A stretch of DNA of 64,000 nt from Amborella trichopoda (Eukaryota > Streptophyta > Magnoliopsida > Amborellales > Amborellaceae): contig NW_006494931.1 of the NCBI RefSeq assembly GCF_000471905.2, positions 4,208,730 through 4,272,729 on the forward strand, written 5' to 3'. This document shows, one piece after another, positions 22,072-34,237 of the stretch; positions within the stretch are counted from its first letter, which is position 1, and the number at the start of each line of letters is the position of its first letter. The notes beneath the pieces are model-generated. The model was not told where the DNA came from. It worked only from the letters and a program-made list of their open reading frames with translations, and did not search any database. The translations under genes and the position numbers were made by a program.

Positions 22072-25000
22072 TTTTTTTTTTTCCTTTTCCTTTTTTTTGA
22101 ACGGTAATATACGACTTATCATTAATTCAACTGTAAAATACAAGATGTTCAAGCAAAGACACAAAATTATATAAATGAAGTAACCAACAGAAAGAGAGTA
22201 TGGACTCCTTCTTTGGCAAGAACATCGGCATCTTCATTTGACTCTCTATAACAATGTTGGACCGTTCACATAGAGGTTGACAAAATATCCCAAAGTTGAT
22301 AAAACATAGTAGTTAATCTCCAAGGAATATGGGCCTTTCTATTACTCCAAGCAATGACATTTACCGAGTCTCATCCGATAATCCTGTCCCCTTCCAAAGT
22401 GAATAGCAATTTTAAACATTCTAATAAACCTCATACTTCTGTCGTATTTGCTGTTCTGATACCATAAGGACCCGAGTAAGAAAATATAATGTGACCCAAA
22501 TTATTTCTGATGAGTCTACTATAACCAGCTGACACTGGATTGCCACGTGAGCTTCCTTCAAAATTAAGTTTGAATGAATTCACTAGTGGTGGTATCCAAA
22601 CAACCTCACTACGAGTGTTGGTGTTAACACCCATAGTCGCCACAGCCAATGGATTACTAATGATAAGACTTTTAGGAATAAAGGCACTATCCTTATGTGC
22701 AAGGAACCGATCAGCTATAGCTTCCAAAATATTCGATTTTAATGTAGACAGATTTGTACTTATACTATCAAAGACTATTCTATTTCTTTCATTCCACACA
22801 TTCCAAATAAGGCTAACCCAAATAGATCTCCAAAAAGTAATTCCCATATTTGAAATACCGAGTGTAATCCATTGGTCAAGAAGAGCCCTAACATTTCGGG
22901 GCAAAGGTAATGACAGATTGAGGTATTGTCGAGCCCAATCCCAAAGATATGTAATAAAAGGGCATAAGAGGAAATCTCAAATAACGCTATCAACCATATT
23001 TGGAATCAAATATGTGTCATTCAATAATTTTATCAATGTCTGATATTCCTCAATGAGTATATATGTACCTCTCCTATACTTGCAAAGAATGGACCAAACA
23101 ATATTAGTATAAACACCACCACTAGCCTCCTTGACAGATACTAGAGAGTTTAAATCTTTTGAAAAAACCTCAGGGAAAAGGTATTTCAACGAGTCATCTC
23201 CAATCCATGTGTGAAACCAAAAGAGAGTAGATTCTGCATTCCGCACTATTTTTTGGAATTATCGTAGATACACATATCTCTCATAGTCAATACCTCTCCA
23301 AACATGGGACAAACTTATCTTACTTCTTAGACTTTTCATGAGGCCAAAGTTCCAATCAATTCCATATTTATCCTGCAGAACAAGCAACCAGAAAGACTCA
23401 GGTTGTATATGGATCCTCCACCACCATTTTACTAAAAGTGATGGGTTCATATCTTTCAGTTTTGTAATACCCAATTCTCCCTCTTTCATTGGTTTGCAAA
23501 CATTTTTCAACTCACTCGATGAAATCTTTTCCTTCTTATGTCATCTCCCCACAAGAAATTTCTCATAATTCTCTCTAGTTGCTTTTCAACTTATTTTGGC
23601 ATCTTAAATAAGGACATAAAATATATTGGGAGGTTGGATAAAGTGGATTTAATCAACATATATTTTCCCCCATATAAAGAGTTATAGCTTTTCAAGTGCC
23701 CAGTTTCTTGTCAAATATCTCCACCATCGGATCCCAAATTGATCTTGAAGACCTTGAATCCATTAAAGGAATTGTCGAATTTGTACAAGGTAAGGACTCA
23801 ATCCTAAACAACCTAATAAATGTGTCATTATTGATACTACCATTTGTGGACAGCCAATACCAATGAGTTTGGTTTTACTCAAATTAACTTTAAGTCCAGT
23901 TGAGAGTTCCAAACTTTTCAAGAAAATCTATAGGCAAGTGATTTCTTTAACCATGGGGTCACAAAATATAATGGTATCGTCAACATGTTATAAATGTGAT
24001 ACTATAATACCATTATTACCAATATTAACATTTGGTATGATCATTTATATTGTCAACCCATTAAGCATGTCACTAAAGCTCTCAGCTACCAAAATATATA
24101 AAAATAGTGAAAGAGGGTCTCTTTATCTCAATCATCTTAATCCTTTAAAAAAAACGGTTGCTTTTGCCATTAACAAGAACTAAAAAATAGGTAGAAAACA
24201 TGCAACCATCAATCCACAATCTCCACCTTAAATGAAAACCCAATTTAGCCTTGATGCTTTGTAGTAACCCCTAATTAACCTTATCATATGCATTCTCCAA
24301 GTCTAACTTAGAAATAATACCCTATTTGCCATCATTGATTATTGAGTGGATACATTCTTGTGCAACCAAAATAGTATCTATAATTTGCCTATCATTCAAG
24401 AATGCTGATTGTGGTCCTTTAATAACCATGTGAATCACCTGTTGCAGACTATTGGCTAAAATATTTGCTATGATTTTATATAGACTACCAATAAAACCTA
24501 ATAAGCCAAATATATTTGATCTTCGCAATGACATTTTTCTTTGGAATTAAAGCAATAAAAGTGGAATTCATGGAATATCCCCAACAATAAAATTCTTCCA
24601 ATAATTGAACAATATCATCTTTCAAAATATCCAAGAAAGATTGAAAAAAAGTCGTTGGGTATTCATCTGGGCGAAGAGTCTTATCTCTGCCTAGGCCAAA
24701 GATTGCATCTTTGATTTCTTGCTCTTCAAATTTTCTCTCCAACCATTGAGCTTGATCTAATGGCAACCTAGTAAATGGTAGATCTTGAATGGATAGTTGA
24801 AACCCATTATTGGCCTCATAAGAATTCTTGAAATAATCAACCAGTGCCCTTTCAAATTTTGACATGTTGTCACAGTCTATTCCTTCAATACGGAGGCTTT
24901 GAATTGAGTTTACCCATTTTACTTGCATTAGCAATAACATGAAAGAATATCGTGTTTTTATTTCCCTCGAGCCATTTCACACGAGATATTTGTCTCCAAT

Positions 25001-26234
25001 GAATTTCCTCCAAATTAAGCAATTGTTTATATGTAGCCACTCATAAGCTTCTATCTCTGAATTGATCATGTGTTAGAGCATCTCTCATAAATTGAACATT
25101 CTCTAACTTCTCCATATGAGACTTTGCTGCCCTAATTTTAGATTTCAAATCTTTCTAAACATTCATCTTCCATGTAATAATCTTTTGTTTCAATAGTTGG
25201 AGTTTTTTTGAAATTTGAAAACCTTTTCAACTATCAATGACAATATTTTTCCAGAAATCTTCAATCAGGCTGAGTAAAGATTTCTCTGATGGCCCCACCA
25301 ATTCAAATTTAAATGAGGATGTTCCAAACAAGAAACCGTCAAAGTTACGGAGAAGACGAATATGATCAGAATAAATTTTTGGTACGGTTTTCACACTTAT
25401 TTTTGGGAAACGAGTAACAAACTCAGAAAAGACAAAAAATTTGTCCAACCTTATTAAAATAGGATCTTGTAAATAATGATTGAACCAGGTGTAGTTAACC
25501 TTAATAGAAGGAAGATCAATCAATTCATGGTGTTGTATAAAACCTTCAAACAATTTCATACAAGAAGACATAGAAGGAGAATATGTAGATTCACTTGGGC
25601 ATCTAATAATATTAAAGTCACCACAAACAAACCAAGACATATTTAAATTTAATTGAATCTTTGCTAGTTTACCAAAAAAAGCAGATCAGTCAGCAACTCT
25701 GTTAGACCCATATACCACAGATAAACACCAAGAAAAATTATCTAAAGGCCCATGGAAAACAATGGAAATGTATCTATTTGAAAGAAAGTTTTGTGAAACA
25801 CTTAAAACTAAAAGGTCCCAAATACCACTAAAAGAATCAGAAGCATCTACTTCCAAAAAATGCAGAGATTTATTTCTCCAAACCAATCTGGCAATACGAA
25901 GAGTCTGAGCCTCCAATTTAGTTTCCTGGAGAAGTAAATAGATCAGGTATTTTATTTCTACAAAAAGAAAGAACATCTCTTTTGCGTTGAGCACTATTGA
26001 TACCCTTGACATTCGAACATAACATTTCATATAGACTGTTAACTATATCAGTGTTTTGTGACCCTTGAAGGACCAGCAAACATAGGCATCAAAGTTTCAT
26101 AATGTACGTCATGATCATAGTTAATATGACATACTAAATTGTCATTTTTTCTTTGAAGCTTTCATTTATTATTAGATTTTTGAATTTTGCTCACAACAAG
26201 CCTTTCTTCTAATTCTTTTTTACGATCTTCCTAG
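22072..26234 (-). mobile_element. L1-type LINE, 5'-truncated, with target duplication
   Basis: The 3' end is a T-rich run (poly-A on the minus strand) at 22072-22100. The 5' end lies at 26234. Both sides carry TTCCAACTATGT (22061-22072 and 26235-26246; the last T overlaps the tail), an 11-12 bp target duplication typical of LINE integration. The element holds the end of ORF1 and a whole but broken ORF2, so truncation removed most of ORF1. Confidence 0.88.
22100..26030 (-). pseudogene. LINE ORF2: endonuclease, reverse transcriptase, RNase H (broken)
   Basis: Reading leftward from 26030: an endonuclease start (MKCYVRMSRVSIV, LLLQETKLE), then CGDFNIIRCPSE, VNYTWFNHYL and IYSDHIRLL of the endonuclease. 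The RT follows with RDKTLRPDEYPTTFFQ, LIGSLYKIIANILANSL, GPQSAFLNDRQIID, KLDLENAYDKVNW, and HVDDTIIF at about 23960-23990, in which the catalytic Asp pair is kept but HVDD replaces the usual YADD. After the zf-RVT part (WFHTWIGDDSLKYLFP) comes an RNase H domain (FKLNFEGSSRGNPVSAGYSRLI, then RKAHIPWRL and SNEDADVLAKEGV). Stops and frameshifts break it into at least ten pieces. Such ORF2 proteins nick the target, copy the RNA and remove it. Confidence 0.85.
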
Positions 26235-26246
26235 TTCCAACTATGT

Positions 26247-27063
26247 ACTTTTGAGCCTACCAATTACTCTTTTTAAGCTTTCCACTTCAACTAACTTGTA
26301 CCTTATAACAAAATGTTATATTGAAGCCTGTAGTACACAAATAATATCACACTATAAAATCCTGGTAAAATTTTACCATTAAAATAGAGAAGAGGAGCTG
26401 CACTCCCGCATAAGACATAATTTGTTCACAAGAGCAAAACATGAGAGGAAGAGAGAGATTGTAAGTAGGACCACCGGCTAAAATATGTAGCGCCCAAGCC
26501 ACAAACTGTTGTGGTGAAGCCCTATTTTTTATCTAGACCTTTTGTGTTTTTCATTATTTATTTGACCTGGTGTGACATGGCCCGGGACCAAATGGGGCAA
26601 GGGGCGGTCTGATGCGAGCCTTATGAGGAAGGGGTGGAGGGCAGGCTTGTACCCGTTACCAACCGCGCAGTTTGTACGCAACGATACGCTGACGTCGCCT
26701 AAATCTGAACCCCTCACTGCTCCTCTCTCTCTCTCTCTCTCTATCTTTCTCTCCGAGGAAACGAAGTAAGAGTAGTGAGATTTGCAGGGGCAAATCATTG
26801 AGTTTACATCACTTAGTCTGGAAAAAAAAATAAAAAAAATGAAGGGGTTTGGTCATATAAGCATTACAGAAAGGTTGGGTTGCACTGGCAACATCTCTCA
26901 AAAAATATCTTGAACAAAAGGGGGTGTAGGTCCCACATGGAACGGCAACAGGGTGGATTCATTTGGTCGAAATTTGGGTTTCATTTCATTTGGGAGAAGA
27001 AGAATCAACCAACCCCGGTTGCTCCACCTTGGTTTCTCTAACCCAATTGGTTAACCCACCTTG
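26247..27063. other. Upstream region of the HD-Zip gene; no gene seen
   Basis: It holds a GC-rich patch (26570-26700) ending in CGCTGACGTCGCC, which contains a TGACGTC bZIP-type core, then a (CT)n run at about 26722-26742. These are plausible distal promoter elements of the HD-Zip gene, but nothing more can be shown. Confidence 0.35.
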
Positions 27064-27607
27064 GTTTATTTATAGAAAGAGGGAGAGAGTAGAGTATCAG
27101 GGCCACCCTCATATAATACAAGCCCCAGTTGGCCCTTTCACTGGTTTTTCGTCTCTTTCTCTCTCCTCTCTCTTCCTCCCACAAAAGGAAGAGCAGGAAA
27201 AGGGTGGAACTGATAGTTCCCTCTTTCTCTCTCATGAAAAGGCGAATTGGGTGTGGAAGAATATTACTTTTCATGGAAGTTTTTCATGGTGGGTAGCAAA
27301 AAAACAGGGGTTAGAGACCTGCAGCTAGTTGCAGGTTGATGGGTTCAGAAGCTGGGGAAGAATTAGGAGAGAGAAAGAAAGATGGGGAGAAGGTGGGGAT
27401 AGTGTTTGAGTGGAAGCCATGGGCCTGTAACTTCTTCTTGAACAGGAGTCCCAAACCATGGTTGATCTTTCCTGCTCCTTAAACAAATAGGCCAGGCGAC
27501 TTGATCCCCTCAAGAGAAGAAGGTCCATACTTTCTCTCTCTTCTCTCTCTCTCTCTAAATATTGTTCTTGTTCGGTTATATTGAATTTATATTTGAGGGA
27601 AGAGACC
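27064..27607 (+). promoter_or_regulatory. Probable core promoter and long leader of the HD-Zip gene
   Basis: TTTATTTATAG (about 27064-27074) is TATA-like and lies some 25 nt after a CCAATTGG block (27042-27049). If used, it gives a leader of about 500 nt with CT runs (27160-27180, 27530-27557) and several ATGs upstream of the true start (for example near 27233, 27269 and 27284), so initiation would need leaky scanning or a later start site. A cDNA 5' end would decide. Confidence 0.3.
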
Positions 27608-29108
27608 ATGAAGAGGATGGAGAGCTCGGATTCATTGGGTGCCTTGATTTCAATGTGTCCCTCTGCAGGTATTAATCATTCATAACTAACTTCAAAATGA
27701 ATGTTTCCTTCTCTCTCTGTATGCATATATGAAACAAATGCTTATTGGTAGTTGCACCTGGTGTTATTGGTGCAAATTGGTTAAAATAAATAATTACAGT
27801 CAATTTCTTGGGACCTGCAATCCCTGTCTTTCCTCTCTTTGTTTCTTGTTATGGAAGGTATGAGAAAGAGATTTAATGTTAGTAAGTTACTGACGGTAAG
27901 TAGTGGATTTTGCTACTCCAGTTTTTATTTTCAGAGGACGTGGTTTTAGAGAGAGAGGGAGGCTTCATATAAACTAAGAGAAAATTAGAGATAGAGAGAG
28001 GGTGTGGTTTTTAGCGATGATATGTGATTTCGTTTTGTTTGTGTGGGTAAATTAGAGGAGAAGAATGGTGGTGGGGGTTACAGTAGCAGGGGATTTCAGA
28101 GCATATTGGATGGGTTTGAAGAGGAGGAGGAGTGTGGGCAAGCTTCGGAGAAGAAGCGGAGGCTCAGCGTCGATCAGGTGAAAGCTTTAGAGAAGAATTT
28201 CGAGGTGGAGAACAAGCTGGAGCCCGAGCGGAAGGCGAAGCTGGCTCAAGAGCTCGGCCTTCAGCCGAGGCAGGTGGCTGTTTGGTTCCAAAACAGAAGA
28301 GCCCGGTGGAAGACGAAGCAGCTCGAGAAAGATTACAACCTGCTCAAAGCCAACTACGACAATCTCAAAATCAACTTCGATAATGTTAAGAAAGACAAGG
28401 AAACTCTCATGGCTGAGGTAAGAGAGATTGTATAGAATCCATGAAACTTTAGAGAGAGAGTATGAAACTTTTAGAGAGTGATTGTTGACATGGGGTTTTT
28501 GGTGTTAAAACCAGCTGAGAGGTGTGAAGGAGAAAGTGGGCGGTAGAAAGAGCGGCGGTGGTGGTGGTAGCGGCGGAGGAGACGCCAATAAGGAGGCGTT
28601 TCCGGACCCGCAAGACGCGCTTGCACCCATTCCCACGAGCAAAGACACGGAGGATTTGAAGGGCCACACCATGGACGGCCAGGATCGCTCCACAGGCATA
28701 TGCCCCGACCTGAAGGACGGCTCGGATAGCGACTCAAGTGCCATACTAAATGACGAAAATAGCCCTCTCCACCACCCCCAAAGCCACCACTATCATCGCC
28801 CCCAAACACTGCTCTCTTCTGTCTCTTCTTCTTCGGCTATAATAGCAGAGGCGGCGCCACCCACTTCACCGCCTCCGCCTCTTCCATTTTTATCTCTCCA
28901 CCACCATCACAGCAACAACTACCACATCTTCTCTTCTTCATCCTCGTCTTCTTCTTCAACAAATGGAGGGGTCACTCGCTTTTACCCGTCTCCATTCGCG
29001 AGGATGGAGGAGCACAATTTCCTGAACGCCGACGAGTCCTCCTGCAACTTCTTTGCAGATGAACAGGCCCCCTCTCTTCCATGGTACTGTTCCGACCACT
29101 GGAATTGA
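27608..29108 (+). CDS. Class I HD-Zip transcription factor, ATHB6/ATHB16-like
   Basis: Nuclear DNA-binding protein of the class I homeodomain-leucine zipper family. These bind CAAT(A/T)ATTG-type sites as dimers, and the ATHB6/16 clade acts in abscisic-acid, drought and growth responses. Exons are 27608-27668, 28056-28417 and 28515-29108, with GT-AG introns in phase 1 and phase 0, giving 338 residues. The start [20 protein letters not shown] is the clade's conserved N terminus, which fixes the ATG and exon 1. An acidic stretch (residues 42-46) precedes the homeodomain (about 52-108), with recognition helix [13 protein letters not shown] at 94-106. The zipper has heptads at L110, L117, L124, V131, L138 and V145. 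Intron 2 cuts the zipper just before L142. The C-terminal half has Gly, Ser and His-Pro runs and ends [19 protein letters not shown], the clade's conserved tail, thought to activate transcription. No stops or frameshifts occur, so the gene is apparently intact. An ACGTGG core at 27938-27943 in intron 1 could be an ABA-response site (inference). Confidence 0.95.
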
Positions 29109-29797
29109 GCCCACCTCTTTCTCTCTCTACAAAAACCCACTTTTCTACCCTTTTCCATTTGCTTTGTCCTCCTGCTAGAGAGAGAAAAGCTTCTCTGATT
29201 CCTAAGTGGGATTGGGTGCATGGGAATGGGTCCTTTCATCTTTTCCCTTCTCTCTTTCTTTCTTGAATTAAATTTTATTTTCTTGTTTAAACTCTGTAAA
29301 ATGGAGATGCATGTAGTATATAACCAGCAAGCTTCAGCACTTTAGTAGTCAGTGTAAAAAGGTTTTTCATGTTAGAGAGAGAAACTCGAAAGGGGAGGAG
29401 CACGAAAGAGAGAGTGTGCAATGATATCAAATAAAAGAGAAAAAAAAAAGAGCAGCTGGGTCTCGTCAAACTACCCAGACTTTTCGTTTCTCCAAAAACG
29501 GCAACTTTTTTTTTTGCTGTTGTTTTTCTCTCTCTTTCTTGTTTTATCTCATGGGTCATTGTTGTGTGCAGAGATGAGAGAGAAAGAGGGGAGAGAGAGT
29601 AGAGAGCATAAAGGCTGCACATGGTTCTCGTAAGCGTGACGTCGGTGGATGTAGCCGGTGATTTTAAATGGAAACAAAACAAAAAAGAAAACCCTGTGAA
29701 GTAATTACTTTGGCACTTTCTTTCTTTAATCTTGCTGCTCAGTAACGGCGGTTGTTTCTTTTTTCTGTTTAAAAGATGTATGAATATAAAAGACGGA
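29109..29797 (+). other. 3' untranslated region and flank of the HD-Zip gene
   Basis: CT-rich sequence follows the stop. A likely polyadenylation context is AATTAAATTTTATTTTCTTG (29265-29284). After that come GA-rich simple sequence (29370-29620) and no gene. Confidence 0.4.
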
Positions 29798-30172
29798 AAA
29801 AGTTTATATAAAGATGCTACCTTATAATGTAGAACCACTCAAAAATCCATCCGAAAAAGTAGTTTTAATGTTGAAAAATCTTTTGATTGATTATTTTTGT
29901 GGTGTGACAATGGAAAATGAAAAGACTTTAAATTTTAAAACTAGTGCATTTTACAATATATTATCAATACTGTCCATTTTCAAGATTTTCATATGTTTAT
30001 AAATCTATTTGGTTTAAATTAGTTTTGAAATTTAAAATTTTATAATTATATATAAAAATAAATTTTAAGATAATTTTAAGAATATTTTATATCAAAATTA
30101 TATATCATGATAAAATTTGAAGGTGCATATGACCTCTATAGCTACGGATGGTATGCCAATTGCACCTTTTTA
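29798..30172 (+). repeat. Abundant MITE family, copy A
   Basis: The reference orientation of the family. It opens AGTTTATATAAAGATGCTACC and has the core AAAATCTTTTGATTGATTAT, then TTTCAAGATTTTCATATGTT. It closes with ATGATAAAATTTGAAGGTGC and inverted ends. Non-coding. A partial 3' copy follows at about 30180-30292. Confidence 0.75.
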
Positions 30173-30292
30173 AAATAATCCAAAAAGTTTTTGTACCAAA
30201 ATTACATGAAATGATAAAATTTAGAGGTGCAGGATTGTTTAAGATTGCAACGTTAAATAAACCACACCCAAATTAAAAACATGTCAAATCTA

Positions 30293-31464
30293 CTCCACCT
30301 TAGGGGAGTGTTTGGCATGTGCTTTCGGCTGTTTCCTGTGCGTGGATCAATTACGTCGCAGATAATTATTCCTTTAAAGACAATAAATCACCTATTCTTT
30401 TGTTCAAAATGATGGTGCTACCTGGTGAAACATTTTGTTCAGTGAGGCCTCGGATGCACCAACTGTGCTATTGCAAGTGGCCACCTTCTAAATTCTTTAA
30501 TGGAAAACCTTGGGAGGTCTATCACGGTTTCTATGAGGCCAGCCTGCTTAGTGTAGAAATATTGGCTTGATAATAAATATATTTTTTAAATATAATTTGA
30601 TTTCAAGTCATGAATACGAAAGACAAAAATTGAAAACTAGAATAATAATGTTATTAAGAAAACATTTGGACCATTAGTTACAATTGCTTTTAGATGGACC
30701 ACCTATTTGCATTCATCTTTATAATGAATGCTTTATACCGCGGGATTGGATATTGTAAAAATACCATCCAGCCTGAATGACAACCATTTTTCAAAAATAA
30801 AAAAGGAAGAGACCATTTACCTTTGGTACAAGGTAGTTACAATTAATCTTGATCACTGGAGGTGAAGTTGGGTGGTTGCATTTATTTTATTGACCAAGCT
30901 TAAAGTTCGAATTTTTTTTTTCGAACTTTGTAACACACCCAAGCTATCAATTTTCACATCAGATGGTTGTAAGTAATTGCGACCTCACAGTATCAAAGGT
31001 AATTAGTATCATTGTATGCAATTCCAAATTAAAATTTTTGGTCCTAAATGATATCACCTTGTACCTTTTTTTTGGTTAATTTAGTGGGGATGATGAGCCC
31101 CTACCCGTTTTTTTGGAAATTGTTAGTAGTTTTCGAATGCGTTACGTGAGAATGGAAGTCTAGATCTTAGTTGGGGTACAAGTGATGCTACCACCATGAC
31201 TTGAACCCTATTCTCAAGTGGTAAGTCAGTGGGGATTTGGGCCGCTACCCTTTGATGAGAATGGAGTCAGATACCTCACCATGAGGCTCAGCAATACTAT
31301 CGCTAAGGCCCTAAGCCATTCTCCTTTGCACCTTTCCTTTAATAACAATTATTTCAATGAAAAGTGGTTTTATGTGTTGGGGATGCAGTATTATATGAAT
31401 CGACAACTATGATTGTCCATGCTACAATGCCATGGCAAGCATTGTTCTATTTATTTATTTTTAC
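30293..31464. other. No gene; two dispersed-repeat pieces
   Basis: About 30640-30745 is the inverted partner of 21190-21335. About 30805-31060 (ACCTTTGGTACAAGGTAGTT onward) is the inverted partner of 37595-37850. The remainder, including a T-run near 31066 and 31080-31330 (GGGGATGATGAGCCCCTACC), may be a retroposon tail. No coding potential was recognised. Confidence 0.45.
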
Positions 31465-31840
31465 ATAACCTTTTTGGATGAAATGTTAGGCAATCCCATC
31501 ATAAAATTAGGATGAACCGGAAAAAAAATATTTCTATAAAAATAAATAACCAAAATGGCCTTAAAATTTTTGTCACTAGAAATATTTTTTATTACTTTTA
31601 TCAATTGCATCCTTGTTGAATCTATGCATGCCCCAAATTTTGTTTCAAAATGATTTATAGAATAAACATTAAAAATACAAATCTTTGAGGCATAGGATCA
31701 AGATCTGAGAGTTAAGAGCCAGCTTGTGACATTGTGAATTAAGCCATCTCAGCCACCTACTCAAATATGATGATTGAGATCAAAGGTCACATTTACTATA
31801 TTATTCGGGTGGGGTCACACAGAAAGCTTTCTCCTAAGGG
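31465..31840 (+). repeat. Dispersed repeat of about 380 bp, copy 1
   Basis: It shares a colinear, diverged series of words with 38750-39150, including ATCTATGCATGCCCCAAATT, AGGATCAAGATCTGAGAGTT, TGACATTGTGAATTAAGCCA and GGTCACACAGAAAGC. Both copies have the same orientation. Non-coding; type unknown. Confidence 0.65.
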
Positions 31841-33167
31841 AAAAAATTAATGGTTCAAAAATTTTCTAAATAAATTATCATTTTTAGTATTTAAAATTTA
31901 TTTTTTATTTCACATTTGTGATTCCCATGTTAGACATTATGCAACATCAGGTACAAAATACATCTTAAAAACGGATCATGAAATGGGGATGCGTACCTAC
32001 ATATGAGTTCTAGGACTCATGTCCTATTTGATGGACTCATAGAAAGTTTTTCAATTCTCCAGTGATTATTTTAACTAGATTACTTTTTGAGCTCTGAATT
32101 TATGGGCATAGCCTGAGGAAAGAATCAAACTTTTAGGATGTGTTTGCAGCCATAGGACCCTTGAAAATTAGTGTGGATGCATGTCACATAAAAGTTATGA
32201 TTAGTATGCTCTTACTTTGGCTTTCTCCATTGGCCCATTTTGCGTAATTATTAACATTAAAGAATCATTAATATCAAAGAATTGCGATCCACATGAGCAT
32301 ACGGTATATATGGTCATGAGGTTTATTCATCTCCAATCAATGGGTTGGATGGTGATGTAGAGGGCCTTAAGTGAGGTCTTCAGATGCACCCCATTCTCTC
32401 CGAATTATGATGCATTTTTCCTTTCAAAATGGGGCCCGATCCCGATGCAGGCTCTATAATCTGCATCGTCTAATATAATCGAGTGATATTGGATGGTGCG
32501 GATCTCATGGCCTGTACAATCAAGAAAGGTACGTAATTCGCCAGCTCACAAGACTTTAGGTCAACTATATATGCAAGTAGTCTCTAGAGAAAGGTTGGCT
32601 TAAATGAACTGAGCACTCACCTTAAAACCAGTAAAGAATATGCCCTTAGTTGTGAATATATGAGGGGGTTTTGGCATGGTGCTCAGAGATGGGGGAGGGG
32701 GTGTGAATCCTTGATGAAATGAGCTGGTTTTATTTGATTCTACCTTTTCTTAAAGGGAAAAAGAGATGTGACATGCTGGTGGGACATGGTATGAAGAAGA
32801 GGGGGAAGAGGGAAAATAAGATTTTGCACATGGATGGACTGACTACTACTACTTACTCAAAACTACTAACTGTGTGAGATAGAGAGAAGGGGGGGCAGTT
32901 TTTGTGGGCCTTTTGAGTTTGTGTGTTTGTATAAGTTTATGGGGAATCTGTATTCCCCTTGCCCACTCTTTACTTTTTCATATAGCTTTGATAAGAGGTT
33001 GGTCCCCACCCTGTCCCATGTGGGACCATCCTTGACTTTATTAACAACTATAGGTGTAAGTGGTGGCCCTCTTTCTATTCTCTCTCTTTAAAAGCAAGCA
33101 AATGGTGAGAGTGGTGCCTTCTCAATTCTCTCTCTCTTCAACTCACTTTCTCTCTAAATTTTATGTA
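31841..33167. other. No gene seen
   Basis: AT-rich sequence with CT-rich runs toward 33140. No open frame carries a recognisable domain and no tRNA-like structure was noticed. Confidence 0.4.
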
Positions 33168-33270
33168 AGTTTGCTGTCGTAATATTTTAGATGACATGAG
33201 AATCTATTTTAATCTTTAATTATAAAATTTTAAACGTCCAAAATAGTTCAAACCAAGTAGATACATGGGT

Positions 33271-33672
33271 GTGGTTTCTATAAGGTTGCAAACTTAAACA
33301 GTCCAATTAAAGCACACCTCCAAATTTTATCATAACGTATAATTTTGTTGTAAAAATTTCTTAGGACTTTCTTAAAAACTATTTTGATATCTAATTACAA
33401 AATTTTAAACTTCAAAAATGGTTAAAATCAAGTAGATCTATAAACATATGGAAATCTTGAAAATGAACGGTCTAGATAATGTGTTTCAAGATGCACCATT
33501 TTAAGGACTAAAAAATCTTTTTGTTTTTTTTTTTAATATTCATATATCTCGATGTCGAGATGATCAATTAGAAGGTTTTTCAACATTAAAACAACATTTT
33601 TGATAGATTTTTGAGGTGCATATGTGATTCTATATTTTAAGGTTGCAATCAATATAAAATTTTCTCTTTATA
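33271..33672 (-). repeat. Abundant MITE family, copy B
   Basis: Reverse orientation. It opens GTGGTTTCTATAAGGTTGCA and closes TTTTAAGGTTGCAATC. The interior carries the family words AAGTAGATCTATAAACATAT and CTCGATGTCGAGATGATC. Part of another copy (33168-33268) precedes it and a further partial copy (33673-33872, ending AAGGTTGCAACCTTGTATAA) follows, so three pieces lie in a row. Confidence 0.75.
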
Positions 33673-33872
33673 TAAGAAAATCTTGAAAATAGATGGTCCA
33701 GATAAGATGTACTATTTTTGAGATTCAAAATCTATTTTCTTTTATTTCCATACATCTTGATATCGAGATGACCTATTAGATGGTTTTCCAAAACAGCCTT
33801 TTTCAATGATTTTTGAAGTGCACCTTAATTCTACAGTTTAAGGTTGCAACCTTGTATAAACTTTTATTTAAA
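33673..33872 (-). repeat. Abundant MITE family, copy B' (partial)
   Basis: It starts mid-element (AGAAAATCTTGAAAATAGAT) directly after copy B and keeps the family end TTTAAGGTTGCAACCTTGTA. The arrangement suggests unequal exchange between tandem copies or insertion of one into another. Confidence 0.65.
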
Positions 33873-34237
33873 TAAAGTCAAAATATTTTACATTTCTATT
33901 GGAGCATAACAACTTTAACTCATTTGGTTTGTATGAAAACTTGCATCATGAAACAATTTTCATATGAAACATGTGGTTACACATATTTAGTTCGTCCGTA
34001 AACCTGATGAAAACTTGTTCTATAGGAATTTGTTTTACCACCACAAAAAGCAAATCGTGTGAAAAGAAATCCCAATCACACAAGGTTGGGAGTAAGTTCC
34101 CGGGGATCCATTACTCGTGTGATTTAGAAAAAATATTTCATTCGAGTTTACTGCAAAGGGCTGAAACCAAAAAAAAAAACAAAAATTTACATCTCTCTCT
34201 TCCATCCACCATCTCTCTTTGTTTTGGAGCTGGTTTC

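Noticed and set aside
27100..27274. Open frames of 78-121 codons upstream of the HD-Zip ATG
   Set aside because: Both strands are open because of CT/GA-rich sequence; no conserved protein is visible, so it is treated as leader.
28132..28383. Alternative + frame of 83 codons in HD-Zip exon 2
   Set aside because: It is a frame-shifted shadow of the homeodomain coding sequence, with Ala/Glu/Arg-rich nonsense.
28471..28809. Minus-strand frames of 70-110 codons over the HD-Zip gene
   Set aside because: They are antisense shadows of exon 3; the + strand reading matches a known family end to end.
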